64,000 nucleotides of DNA, taken from contig CAKQMS010000004.1 of the NCBI GenBank assembly GCA_934254985.1, forward strand, positions 1-64,000, given 5' to 3'. Made by a program: the position numbers and the translations under genes. Positions 26,127 through 33,802 of this stretch are shown here, in pieces (the stretch's first letter is position 1; every line of letters starts with the position of its first letter). This DNA is from an uncultured Prevotella sp. GTDB taxonomy: Bacteria; Bacteroidota; Bacteroidia; Bacteroidales; Bacteroidaceae. Under the pieces are notes generated by a model. That model was not told where the DNA came from. It did no database searches and saw nothing but the letters and a program-made list of their open reading frames with translations.

Positions 26127-26737
26127 AACATAAACTATATTGCTTCGACTTTGATGGCACGCTAACCACCAAAGACTCTATGATAGAGCTTATACGCTAT
26201 GCGCACGGCACAAAAGGCTTGATATTGGGTTTGTTGGCAAACATCTGGTATCTGGTGATGATGAAGCTTCATCTATATCCCAACTGGCGCAGCAAAGAGC
26301 GCATTCTTGCCCACTTCTTTGGTGGCATGTCTGCAGAAGCCTTCGATGTGTTGTGCAACAACTTCGCTGCTCTTCACCACACAGATATCCGTCCGCAGGC
26401 TATAGCCGAAATCAATGATATCATAGCTCAAGGCGGCAAGGTGATAGTGGTCAGTGCAAGTGCCGAAAACTGGGTGGCACCAATGCTTGCCAAGGCTTTC
26501 AACTCAATGCCAACTCTTTCTGGTACCCACTTAGAGGTAAAAGACGGAAAGATTACAGGCATAATAGAGGGTCACAACTGCTATGGCGAAGAAAAGGTGA
26601 ATCGTATAAAAGAATATATGCAAGCCAACGACATAGAGCGTGCAGAATATTATATATATGCCTATGGCGACAGCCAGGGCGACAAACAAATGATGGAATA
26701 TGCCGATGAATCGTTTTACAAACCTTTCAGACAATGA
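26123..26737 (+). CDS. HAD-IB family phosphatase
   Basis: The 204-residue protein starts at ATG 26123, overlapping the upstream stop in an ATGA. It shows HAD motif I in FDFDGTLTTKDS (Asp9, Asp11), motif II in VVSASAEN and the GDSQGDKQMM motif near the end. The HAD-IB group includes phosphoserine phosphatase-like enzymes. Here it could remove the 5-phosphate from a polyprenyl-phosphoryl phosphoribose made by the UbiA-like enzyme. That role is inferred from gene order. Confidence 0.87.
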   Translation: MKHKLYCFDFDGTLTTKDSMIELIRYAHGTKGLILGLLANIWYLVMMKLHLYPNWRSKERILAHFFGGMSAEAFDVLCNNFAALHHTDIRPQAIAEINDIIAQGGKVIVVSASAENWVAPMLAKAFNSMPTLSGTHLEVKDGKITGIIEGHNCYGEEKVNRIKEYMQANDIERAEYYIYAYGDSQGDKQMMEYADESFYKPFRQ

Positions 26738-27095
26738 GAAGTTGCGTGAGGTGGTACGCTTCGGCATTGTGGGAGTGGTTGCAACGATAATACAATATGC
26801 GTGCTATTTGGCTTTCAACCGCATCATGCACCCTACCCTTGCCAATACCATTGCCTACGCTGTGAGCTTCGCCTTCAACTATGTGGCATCCACACGCTAC
26901 ACCTTCAAGGTGAAATCAACCACACGCCGAGGCTTGGGCTTTGCATTCTCACACCTCGTCAACTATACCATGCAGACGGTAGTGCTCGCAGCAATGCTCT
27001 TCGTGGGCATACCTAAGGACTGGGCTATGGTGCCTGTGTTTGCCATCTGCGTACCGGTAAACTTCATATTAGTGAGATATTTCCTTAAGAAATAA
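26700..27095 (+). CDS. GtrA-family membrane protein (putative lipid-sugar flippase)
   Basis: The 131-residue protein has four membrane helices and the family pattern REVVRFGIVGVVATIIQY and FNYVASTRYTFK. GtrA proteins are thought to move polyprenyl-phosphate-linked sugars across the inner membrane, and the mycobacterial relative acts on the arabinose donor. The start (ATG 26700 or 26706) overlaps the phosphatase gene by about 38 bp, implying coupling. It fits third place in a synthesis, dephosphorylation and flipping series. Confidence 0.9.
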   Translation: MPMNRFTNLSDNEKLREVVRFGIVGVVATIIQYACYLAFNRIMHPTLANTIAYAVSFAFNYVASTRYTFKVKSTTRRGLGFAFSHLVNYTMQTVVLAAMLFVGIPKDWAMVPVFAICVPVNFILVRYFLKK

Positions 27096-27126
27096 GTGAA
27101 AGAATAAACTAAAGAACAAACGGACT

Positions 27127-28542
27127 ATGATAGATAGAATGAACGAAAGAACCAACAACATATTTAGCATTAGGCGTGAAGAACGACTTCTCGCCCTATT
27201 GCTTATAGTATTGCTTGTATCGATTAATGCTATGGTAATAGCACATTATTATAATGTGTTTACACCAATACAGAGCAACTACTGGAACCTCTTTATCGGC
27301 AAGTTCCACATCTCTGGTTTCGACCCTATCACGCTAAGTGTTGTTAGCGACTGGTCGGCAGGCTATAATGTTTATCGCCATCCGTTGCTGGCATTCTTTA
27401 TGTATCCTGCCTATCTGCTCAACCAACTGCTGATGGGTATCACAGGTATCAACTGTGCCATATTCATCGTTGCTGCCCTGCAGATATTCTCGGCTTTCTA
27501 TGCAGCGATGTTCGTCTACAAGATTTGCCGCGACATCGTAGGCATCGATGTTCTTAGTTCATACCTCTTGGTGGGCTTGTATCAGTCGTTTGCATATATC
27601 ATGCTCTCTGGTATGGTGCCCGACCATTTTATATTCTCGAGCTTCTTCCTAACGCTCTCGCTCTATGTCACAGGCAGACGCTTGCAGAGCGGACGACCAA
27701 TGAAGATATGGCAAACGGTGGTCTACTTCTTATTCACCGCTGGCACATCACTCAACAATGGCTTGAAGATATTCCTCTCGGCATTGTTCGTAAACAAGGG
27801 TGGGTTCTTCAGATGGCGCTATTTGTTGCTTGCTGTTATCTTGCCTTCTGCTCTCATCTGGGGCTTTGCTCGTTGGGAATACCATGTCTTTGTATTCCCT
27901 TCATGGTATGCCAAGAAGGTGGCTAAGGAGAAGAAAGAGGCAGAGAAGAAGAAAGTTGCCGACTTTGCCCAAGCACAACGCGACTCTATGCTTCGTTCAC
28001 AGGGTAAGACTCCAGAGACTGCAAAGCCTGTAGCAAAGAAGCAGAAGCGAAAACTACAGGGCACACCGATATCTAATGGTGAGTTCTCTCGTTGGACAGA
28101 TATCACTACTCCACGCTGGGCATCGCTCGTAGAGAATGTTTTTGGCGAAGGCATACAGCTTCATAAAGACCATCTTTTGCAAGATCTCTATGGCAAACGT
28201 CCTATGATAGTAGAGTATGGCATGACGCTCAACTATATCGTCGAGGGTATCATCGTAGTCCTATTTATATTAGGTATCCTATGTGGCTTGGGTAGTCAGT
28301 TCCTATGGAGTTGCCTCTCATATTTCATGCTTGATATGGTGTTGCACGTAGGCTTTGGCTTCGGACTCAACGAACCATATATCATGTCGGCACATTGGAT
28401 GTATATCATTCCTATTGCCATAGCATATCTGTTGCGCATCATCAATTATCGCTTTGTTTGGGTGCTGCATCTGTTGCTTATATCTGTAATGATGTTCCTC
28501 TATGGTTGGAATATCGGACTAATGCATACTTACTTAAGTTAA
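27127..28542 (+). CDS. Polytopic membrane protein, possible GT-C glycosyltransferase (copy 1)
   Basis: The 471-residue protein has about eleven membrane helices and a charged cytosolic-type insert (about 258-305, rich in Lys and Glu). Conserved segments such as FHISGFDPITLSVVSDW and YRHPLLAFFMYP recur in the next gene. The overall plan resembles GT-C enzymes that use polyprenyl-phosphate sugars, although no catalytic Asp motif could be confirmed. It probably belongs to the Bacteroidetes DUF6080 group. Context downstream of UbiA/HAD/GtrA suggests it uses the lipid-linked pentose. Confidence 0.65.
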   Translation: MIDRMNERTNNIFSIRREERLLALLLIVLLVSINAMVIAHYYNVFTPIQSNYWNLFIGKFHISGFDPITLSVVSDWSAGYNVYRHPLLAFFMYPAYLLNQLLMGITGINCAIFIVAALQIFSAFYAAMFVYKICRDIVGIDVLSSYLLVGLYQSFAYIMLSGMVPDHFIFSSFFLTLSLYVTGRRLQSGRPMKIWQTVVYFLFTAGTSLNNGLKIFLSALFVNKGGFFRWRYLLLAVILPSALIWGFARWEYHVFVFPSWYAKKVAKEKKEAEKKKVADFAQAQRDSMLRSQGKTPETAKPVAKKQKRKLQGTPISNGEFSRWTDITTPRWASLVENVFGEGIQLHKDHLLQDLYGKRPMIVEYGMTLNYIVEGIIVVLFILGILCGLGSQFLWSCLSYFMLDMVLHVGFGFGLNEPYIMSAHWMYIIPIAIAYLLRIINYRFVWVLHLLLISVMMFLYGWNIGLMHTYLS

Positions 28543-28568
28543 GTGAAGAACGAAGAGTGAAGAGTGAA
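28539..28568 (+). repeat. 30-base GTGAAGA-type repeat, second copy
   Basis: This is identical to 15200-15229, 13 kb away. It overlaps the stop codon of the first polytopic gene and the start region of its paralogue. Confidence 0.75.
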
Positions 28569-29786
28569 AAATTAAATAGAGCAAAAGGGCTAAGTTTTAG
28601 GGGCGTATTTGCTATACGTCGCGAAGAATGGCCTGTAGCAGCAATAGTAACTGTGCTATTGCTGGTGATTCATTATTTCTTTATCTCACGTTTCTTCGAT
28701 CAGTTTATGGACTACAGCGTGGGAGCTCGCAACGTGTTTCTGTCCAATTTCCACATGGCAGGCTTCGACCCTACAGCCTACGATGTGGTAACGCATTGGC
28801 AGATGGGCTACGACATTCTGCGTCATCCGCTCCTTGCATGGATGATGTGGCCGCTGTACATAATAAACCAAGGGCTATGGCAACTCACAGGTTGCAACTG
28901 CGTGCAGTTTATCGTTGGCTTCCAACTATTCTTCTGCGCCTTCTATAGTGCCATCTTTATGTATCGCATACTTACAGAGCATGTCCGTACCACTAATCTT
29001 AGTGCCACATTGCTAACTTCGCTATTCTTCACCTTTGCCTATATCATGGTGTCAGCCATCGTGCCCGACCATTTCTGCTTGTCGCTCTTCATGTTGCTGC
29101 TCACCATATATATATTAGCATCTTTCGAAACAACACCAATACAACAAGCCATACTATACACCATCACAGTTGGCATCACACTAACAAATGGCGTAGTGGT
29201 TTTCATTGCCGACTTGATATTCCATGGTCGCAAAACAATAATGCCAAAGCGGTTGGCTTTGGCATACGTAATTCCTACCTTATTATTATTAGGTAGTGTG
29301 GTTTGTTTTCAACGACAAATTGAGAGTACTACAAAATGGGTGGAACAACAATCTCCACGAACGGAAATAGTATACGAGAATATGCTTGGCGAATCTATTC
29401 AATTCCATCGCAAGCATATCCTTGGCGATGTATTGTGGCGTCGCCCAGTCATCGTGCGCTATCTTTGGTGGGGCAGCTATGCTATAGAAGTTGTATATTG
29501 CTTGCTCTTTGCTTTCGGCATCTGGTTTGGTCGTCGTGAGCGCATGCTATGGATGATGATGGCTGTATTTGCTTTCACCCTTATCATGCATATCGTCTGC
29601 GGCTTTGCAGCCAACGAGGTTCAGATTATGACAGCCCATTGGGCTTTCGTCATCCCTATCACCATCGGCTACCTTGCTCGCCGCTATCGTGCCATCGACA
29701 TTCTCATTGCCCTCTTAGCAATATACCTCCTTGCCTCCAACTTCTATCTGCTCCACAGATATCTCACTTGGCCGCTAGCGAAGTAG
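28557..29786 (+). CDS. Polytopic membrane protein, paralogue of the preceding gene (copy 2)
   Basis: About 409 residues if started at GTG 28557. No in-frame ATG lies near the expected N-terminus, and the upstream TTG at 28395 would overlap the previous gene by 148 bp. It shares FHMAGFDPTAYDVVTHWQMG, LRHPLLAWMMWPLY and IVPDHFCLSLF with copy 1 but lacks the charged insert. The start region is made of the GTGAAGA repeat, so the native start was probably replaced. It is a probable envelope glycosyltransferase or related integral membrane protein; function is uncertain. Confidence 0.65.
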   Translation: MKSEKLNRAKGLSFRGVFAIRREEWPVAAIVTVLLLVIHYFFISRFFDQFMDYSVGARNVFLSNFHMAGFDPTAYDVVTHWQMGYDILRHPLLAWMMWPLYIINQGLWQLTGCNCVQFIVGFQLFFCAFYSAIFMYRILTEHVRTTNLSATLLTSLFFTFAYIMVSAIVPDHFCLSLFMLLLTIYILASFETTPIQQAILYTITVGITLTNGVVVFIADLIFHGRKTIMPKRLALAYVIPTLLLLGSVVCFQRQIESTTKWVEQQSPRTEIVYENMLGESIQFHRKHILGDVLWRRPVIVRYLWWGSYAIEVVYCLLFAFGIWFGRRERMLWMMMAVFAFTLIMHIVCGFAANEVQIMTAHWAFVIPITIGYLARRYRAIDILIALLAIYLLASNFYLLHRYLTWPLAK

Positions 29787-29812
29787 AAAGAAGACACCAA
29801 CAACATAAAAAA

Positions 29813-30181
29813 CTAGAGGTCATCTATTATCTTGTTGATGGTTGCCAATAATCCTGGAAGTTTGTTTTTTACAACATCAAAAACAATACTCTCATCTAAA
29901 TCAAAATAGTGATGAGCTATAATATCACGTATACCCATAACTCCCTTCCAATCAACTTCAGGATAATTAACCAACAATTGCTTATTGGTCATTTTATCAA
30001 TGCCTTTAACACTTTCGCCAATGGCTAAAATTAGCATACATGTACTTTCAAGACGTTCCATACCTGCAGAAGAAAGCAAGTAATATTCAGAATTATCAAT
30101 CTCTTTTGAATTTTTGATAATTCTTTCTATGGTAGTGGCTATTCGTTTAAGCGAATAATAAAGCAATTCATCATCACGCAT
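29813..30181 (-). CDS. hepT: HepT-like HEPN toxin
   Basis: The 122-residue all-helical protein has the HEPN catalytic pattern Rx4HxY in RDIIAHHYFDLD (Arg85, His90, Tyr92). HepT-type toxins are RNases neutralised by their MntA partner, in characterised pairs through AMP transfer to the conserved Tyr. It overlaps the MntA gene by 8 bp, so the two are translated together. It converges with the polytopic gene at 29786. Confidence 0.88.
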   Translation of the reverse strand: MRDDELLYYSLKRIATTIERIIKNSKEIDNSEYYLLSSAGMERLESTCMLILAIGESVKGIDKMTNKQLLVNYPEVDWKGVMGIRDIIAHHYFDLDESIVFDVVKNKLPGLLATINKIIDDL

Positions 30182-30467
30182 AAATTCCGTCTCTTTGGAT
30201 TCTACTTAAAAGCATTGGGTTCATGTTTTTTCTAAGTCTTACAATATCAACGGACTTTCCAAACAACTCTTGCAGATCTTCCTTGATATGAACCAACGCA
30301 AATAAATCAGGCTTGTTCATTTCTACACAAACATCCACATCGCTATCTTCAGTCTGCTCATTTCGTGCTACAGAACCAAAGATACCGATTCTTATAATGC
30401 CGTAAATTTCCGACTTTGAAGTCTGATACTTACGTAGTATAGCCATATAGTCTTCTATTGTCTTCAT
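30174..30467 (-). CDS. mntA: MntA-like nucleotidyltransferase antitoxin
   Basis: The 97-residue protein starts at ATG 30467. It has the minimal nucleotidyltransferase signature: Gly31-Ser32 in IFGSVARNE and two Asp in DSDVDV (Asp43, Asp45), with a likely third in SVDIV (Asp74). In MntA/HepT systems this enzyme AMPylates the toxin. A -7 promoter box lies 21 bp upstream. Confidence 0.88.
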   Translation of the reverse strand: MKTIEDYMAILRKYQTSKSEIYGIIRIGIFGSVARNEQTEDSDVDVCVEMNKPDLFALVHIKEDLQELFGKSVDIVRLRKNMNPMLLSRIQRDGIYA

Positions 30468-30487
30468 ATCAAGAGATGTTTTACAAC

Positions 30488-30496
30488 GCAAATATA
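30488..30496 (-). promoter_or_regulatory. Promoter -7 box for mntA-hepT
   Basis: The minus strand reads TATATTTGC, a TAnnTTTGC match ending about 21 bp before the mntA ATG. Confidence 0.55.
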
Positions 30497-30569
30497 ATAA
30501 GAATAGTCTACATAACCAAATGCTTTCATAAAAAAGTTGTCTACTGTTTAATATCTGCGCCAAGAACTT

Positions 30570-31046
30570 CTACCCCATTTTTACAGGCACACCATGTGTA
30601 TTCTTCACTTCTTTCATAACGAAGACGCTATGGAAATAGCCTACGCTATCGATGTTGCCAAGCTTGGTGCGCATAAACTCCTGGTATGACTCCATATCGC
30701 GAGTTTGTATTTTTAGCGTAAAGTCATACTCACCACTCGTATTATAGCATTCCGTGATTTCTTCGATATCTTGTATTGCCTCCATAAAATCGTCCATCAG
30801 CATTTGCGAATGGCGCTTAAGTCGCATATTACACAACACAGTCATACCATTGTCCGTCTTCTTAGCATCGAGTATGGCATGATAGCCTTTGATAAAGCCT
30901 TCACGCTCCAACCGCTTTTGGCGGTCGAAGGTTGGCGAGGTAGAGAGATTAACCCTCATTGCAAGTTCTTTTACTGTAAGCGTGCTATCCTCTTGAAGGA
31001 TGTGCAATATCTTGCGATCTATACTATCAAGTTCCGAGAATTTCAT
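30570..31046 (-). CDS. Lrp/AsnC-family transcriptional regulator
   Basis: The 158-residue protein has an N-terminal helix-turn-helix (about 8-55, beginning LDSIDRKILHILQEDSTLT) and a C-terminal RAM ligand-binding domain (about 70-150, with the GEYDFTLKIQTRDMESYQEF segment). Family members respond to amino acids as dimers or octamers. The gene is divergent from the MetE-like gene, which suggests control of it, possibly by methionine or a related amino acid. Confidence 0.93.
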   Translation of the reverse strand: MKFSELDSIDRKILHILQEDSTLTVKELAMRVNLSTSPTFDRQKRLEREGFIKGYHAILDAKKTDNGMTVLCNMRLKRHSQMLMDDFMEAIQDIEEITECYNTSGEYDFTLKIQTRDMESYQEFMRTKLGNIDSVGYFHSVFVMKEVKNTHGVPVKMG

Positions 31047-31088
31047 TTATTGCCGAATAATATTCTGTTATTATAAAGTTTTCGAGCA

Positions 31089-31157
31089 CAAAAGTAGTAT
31101 ATTTTCCTTAACTTACCAAATATTCTTTGTCGAAGCTAACTTCTATCATACCTTTGC
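31089..31157. promoter_or_regulatory. Divergent promoters of the Lrp and MetE-like genes
   Basis: TACTTTTG on the minus strand (31089-31096) faces the Lrp gene, and TACCTTTGC on the plus strand (31149-31157) faces the methyltransferase gene. The boxes are about 53 bp apart, close enough for one regulator to affect both. Confidence 0.5.
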
Positions 31158-31194
31158 AAACGAAATAATGATAACAACAAAACAAACAACAATT

Positions 31195-32280
31195 ATGACA
31201 AAGACTATTAATGGCATTCAGGTTCCACAGCGAGCTGATTTCGTAGGCAGTTTCCTTCGTCCCGCAAATCTCAACGATAACAATCGCGACGAATATGTAG
31301 CACAACTGGTAGAGAAACAGAAGGAATTAGGCTATACCCTCATCACCGATGGAGAGTTCAACCGCACATTCTGGCACCTTGATTTCTTTTGGGGCTTTGG
31401 TGGTGTAACCCACGAGCCTGGTGGCGACATAGCCTTTAATGGCGAGACTGCACGCCTCGACAGAGTATATCTCACGGGCAAGCTAACAGCTCAGCCTCAT
31501 CCTTTCATCGAAGCTTACAAGAAGCTGAAGAAATATGAAGATGATAAGCATATTGCCAAGCTCACCATTCCAGCTCCAGCACAGCTATTCCAGCAGCTTA
31601 ATCTTCCTAAAAACTTCCTCGGCACCAGAGCCATATATCCTAATATCAACGACTTGATAAACGATATTGCAGCAGTCTACCGGGATTTCATTCGCCAGTT
31701 CTATGCTGTTGGCGGTCGCTATCTCCAGCTTGATGATTGCTCATGGGGAGCAATATTGGGAGCTTCTGATTCCATTTCTTCACAGCGATATAAGGAGTTA
31801 GGTAGCAACCTTGATAATGTGAAAGAACAGCTGCTAACAGTCAACAACCTTGCAATAGAAGGTCATCCTGAAGATTTGGTTATTGCAACCCACATCTGCC
31901 GTGGCAACTATCATTCCACATGGTTCAATAGTGGAGCCTACGATTCTGTTGCCGACTGGGCTTTTGCACGCGAGAATGTAGATGTGCTATATCTTGAATA
32001 CGACGACGAGCGCTCTGGTGGTTTTGAGCCTTTGGCAAAGGTTAGTCCAAACAAGCATGTTGTGCTCGGACTTATAACTACCAAGCGTCCTGAGCTTGAA
32101 GAAGAAGACGAGGTTATAGCTCGCATCCATGAGGCAGCCAAGTACATACCATTGGAGCGTCTGTCGCTCTCACCTCAATGTGGCTTCGCATCTTGTGCCA
32201 TAGGCAACAAGCTCACAGTAGAGCAACAATGGGCTAAGTTGCAACTTGTAAAACGCATCTCAGAGAAAGTTTGGGGATGA
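31195..32280 (+). CDS. MetE C-terminal-domain-like methionine synthase (cobalamin-independent family)
   Basis: The 361-residue protein corresponds to the catalytic C-terminal barrel of MetE and lacks the N-terminal barrel. Landmarks are PQRADFVGSFLRP, ITDGEFNRTFW, the zinc-ligand region THICRGNYHSTW and a late SPQCGFASC cysteine pair. Short single-domain relatives transfer methyl groups to homocysteine from various donors. ATG 31195 is preferred to 31168 because the -7 box ends at 31157. It stands alone, divergent from an Lrp-type regulator. Confidence 0.87.
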   Translation: MTKTINGIQVPQRADFVGSFLRPANLNDNNRDEYVAQLVEKQKELGYTLITDGEFNRTFWHLDFFWGFGGVTHEPGGDIAFNGETARLDRVYLTGKLTAQPHPFIEAYKKLKKYEDDKHIAKLTIPAPAQLFQQLNLPKNFLGTRAIYPNINDLINDIAAVYRDFIRQFYAVGGRYLQLDDCSWGAILGASDSISSQRYKELGSNLDNVKEQLLTVNNLAIEGHPEDLVIATHICRGNYHSTWFNSGAYDSVADWAFARENVDVLYLEYDDERSGGFEPLAKVSPNKHVVLGLITTKRPELEEEDEVIARIHEAAKYIPLERLSLSPQCGFASCAIGNKLTVEQQWAKLQLVKRISEKVWG

Positions 32281-32472
32281 CAATGTTTTAAGAATATGAT
32301 CTAAATGGCAAGGATGCACGTATGGCGTACTTAGAAGAAAAATAGCAAATGTTATGAACCGAAATAAGATCGACATCCTTCTCTTATATTTTAAGCTTAT
32401 GAGAATAAGTAGTAGTTCATCTTTTTTTTTAAAAAAAAGTTTGTTTTTCTATAGTTTTTTGCTTTTTTTATA

Positions 32473-32481
32473 TATATTTGC
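32473..32481 (+). promoter_or_regulatory. Promoter -7 box of the CHAT operon
   Basis: The sequence TATATTTGC matches TAnnTTTGC, 55 bp upstream of ATG 32536. A T-tract followed by an A-tract (32421-32438) lies about 40 bp further upstream and may act as a curved or UP-like element. The rest of the 255-bp gap shows no gene. Confidence 0.6.
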
Positions 32482-32535
32482 AAGCATAAAGTGAATTATA
32501 AACTACATAATAACAATTTAGCAAAGCACTGTTAT

Positions 32536-33771
32536 ATGAAAAAAATGTTTCTTTCCCTAATAGCTTTGTTGACAAGCTTCATCACACAAGCACAGAAGGT
32601 GGAATACACAACCTTCATTTACACAAGCGACGACCTCGCAGAAGAGATTGCCCAAAAAAGTTCTGAAGCAGAATCACGCGGATATCTCGCAGACCTCTAC
32701 AACGCCAGCAAGAATGCCTCAAATGGCATTGCGTCCGGCTATGTATCATCATTTATTGACATGGGTGTCAATGCCATCGGTTCACTCTTCACGAGTAACA
32801 CACGCCACCAACAGGAATGGACAGAGATGGTGAAGAAAGAAAACGTGTATCAGACAAAAATAAGCACGGTTTCGGAAATGAACGATTTCTACAAAGAAAC
32901 ATCTTTCGATGGAGCTATGGATCCAAAGGGAATGACTTTCGATGGCATCGGATGCCTACGCAAGGAAGGTCAAGATACTCTGTTCTACATTTCATGCCAC
33001 ATAGACCGTTCGAAAATAAACCGCATCATCAACCACTCAAAGTTTGAGCTGGTGCTTGATACGCTCATCATCAGTCCCACACGTAGCAACCTGCCGAACA
33101 CCACCCTTGACATTCCCTACTCGTTCAAAGACCGCAAGAACTTCACACTTTCCATGGACATCCGTTTGTTGTCATCATGGATGAACGAGATTGTACAACT
33201 GCAGAAAGATCAAGAGCTTGGTCGCTTCGCCATCAATATTCCAGTAGACGAGAGCGTTCTCGATAGTAAGGGATTCCTACACTATGTACGCAAGGCAGGA
33301 CAGCCATCAGCCTACAAAGTACTGGGCGAGAGTTTCATCGTTCCACGCTCATTCATGGGACACCGAGACGAGAACGACAACTACCGAAATAGTTGGGGAA
33401 CAGGTGAGTACAAATTAGATATAACACTAAAAGAAACCTGCGAAGCTACAGAAAACTACAAGAATAACTGGAAAGCCGACCGTAAGTATCGCAAGAGTCT
33501 GAAACCACAGAAGGGATTCCTCGAAACCAGTTGGCAAACAATTTCCAACCAACGTTGGGACGAAATGTCGAAATCGTGGGTTATCACTACACTCAAGGCA
33601 CCAGCTAGCATCATAACTCGCGACTTGATAGACAAGTTAGGTCTAAACACAGCCACGACCTCTGCTGCAGGAGCAGGTTCTCAAGCTGCACAAATGGCAG
33701 CAATGAAGGCTGCACAAGCACAGCAGGCAGGCAAACAAGGGGCACAAGGCGCAGCCCCACAAAAGCCATAA
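32536..33771 (+). CDS. Exported protein of unknown function heading the CHAT operon
   Basis: The 411-residue protein starts at ATG 32536, giving a signal peptide that ends at about residue 20 (FITQAQ). An earlier ATG at 32491 would lack this form. Residues 22-110 look mostly helical and the middle is mixed strand (RSKINRIINHSKFELVLDTL). The C-terminal 40 residues are a low-complexity Ala/Gln/Gly/Met tail (AAQMAAMKAAQAQQAGKQG). I recognise no family. It lies 31 bp before the first CHAT protease gene, so it could be a substrate, an inhibitor or a scaffold of the system. Confidence 0.7.
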   Translation: MKKMFLSLIALLTSFITQAQKVEYTTFIYTSDDLAEEIAQKSSEAESRGYLADLYNASKNASNGIASGYVSSFIDMGVNAIGSLFTSNTRHQQEWTEMVKKENVYQTKISTVSEMNDFYKETSFDGAMDPKGMTFDGIGCLRKEGQDTLFYISCHIDRSKINRIINHSKFELVLDTLIISPTRSNLPNTTLDIPYSFKDRKNFTLSMDIRLLSSWMNEIVQLQKDQELGRFAINIPVDESVLDSKGFLHYVRKAGQPSAYKVLGESFIVPRSFMGHRDENDNYRNSWGTGEYKLDITLKETCEATENYKNNWKADRKYRKSLKPQKGFLETSWQTISNQRWDEMSKSWVITTLKAPASIITRDLIDKLGLNTATTSAAGAGSQAAQMAAMKAAQAQQAGKQGAQGAAPQKP

Positions 33772-33802
33772 GTCCGACAATTACCCCTACAAACACACAA
33801 GC

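Noticed and set aside
28395..28556. Extended N-terminus of the second polytopic protein from TTG 28395
   Set aside because: It would overlap the preceding gene by 148 bp, and its residues are not like the paralogue's N-terminus.
32281..32400. Small gene or RNA between the MetE-like gene and the CHAT promoter
   Set aside because: Only very short frames and a weak distant inverted repeat were seen.
32421..32438. T-tract and A-tract palindrome as a terminator of the MetE-like gene
   Set aside because: The stem would be only A-T pairs and lies 140 bp after the stop, closer to the CHAT promoter; a curved DNA element is more likely.
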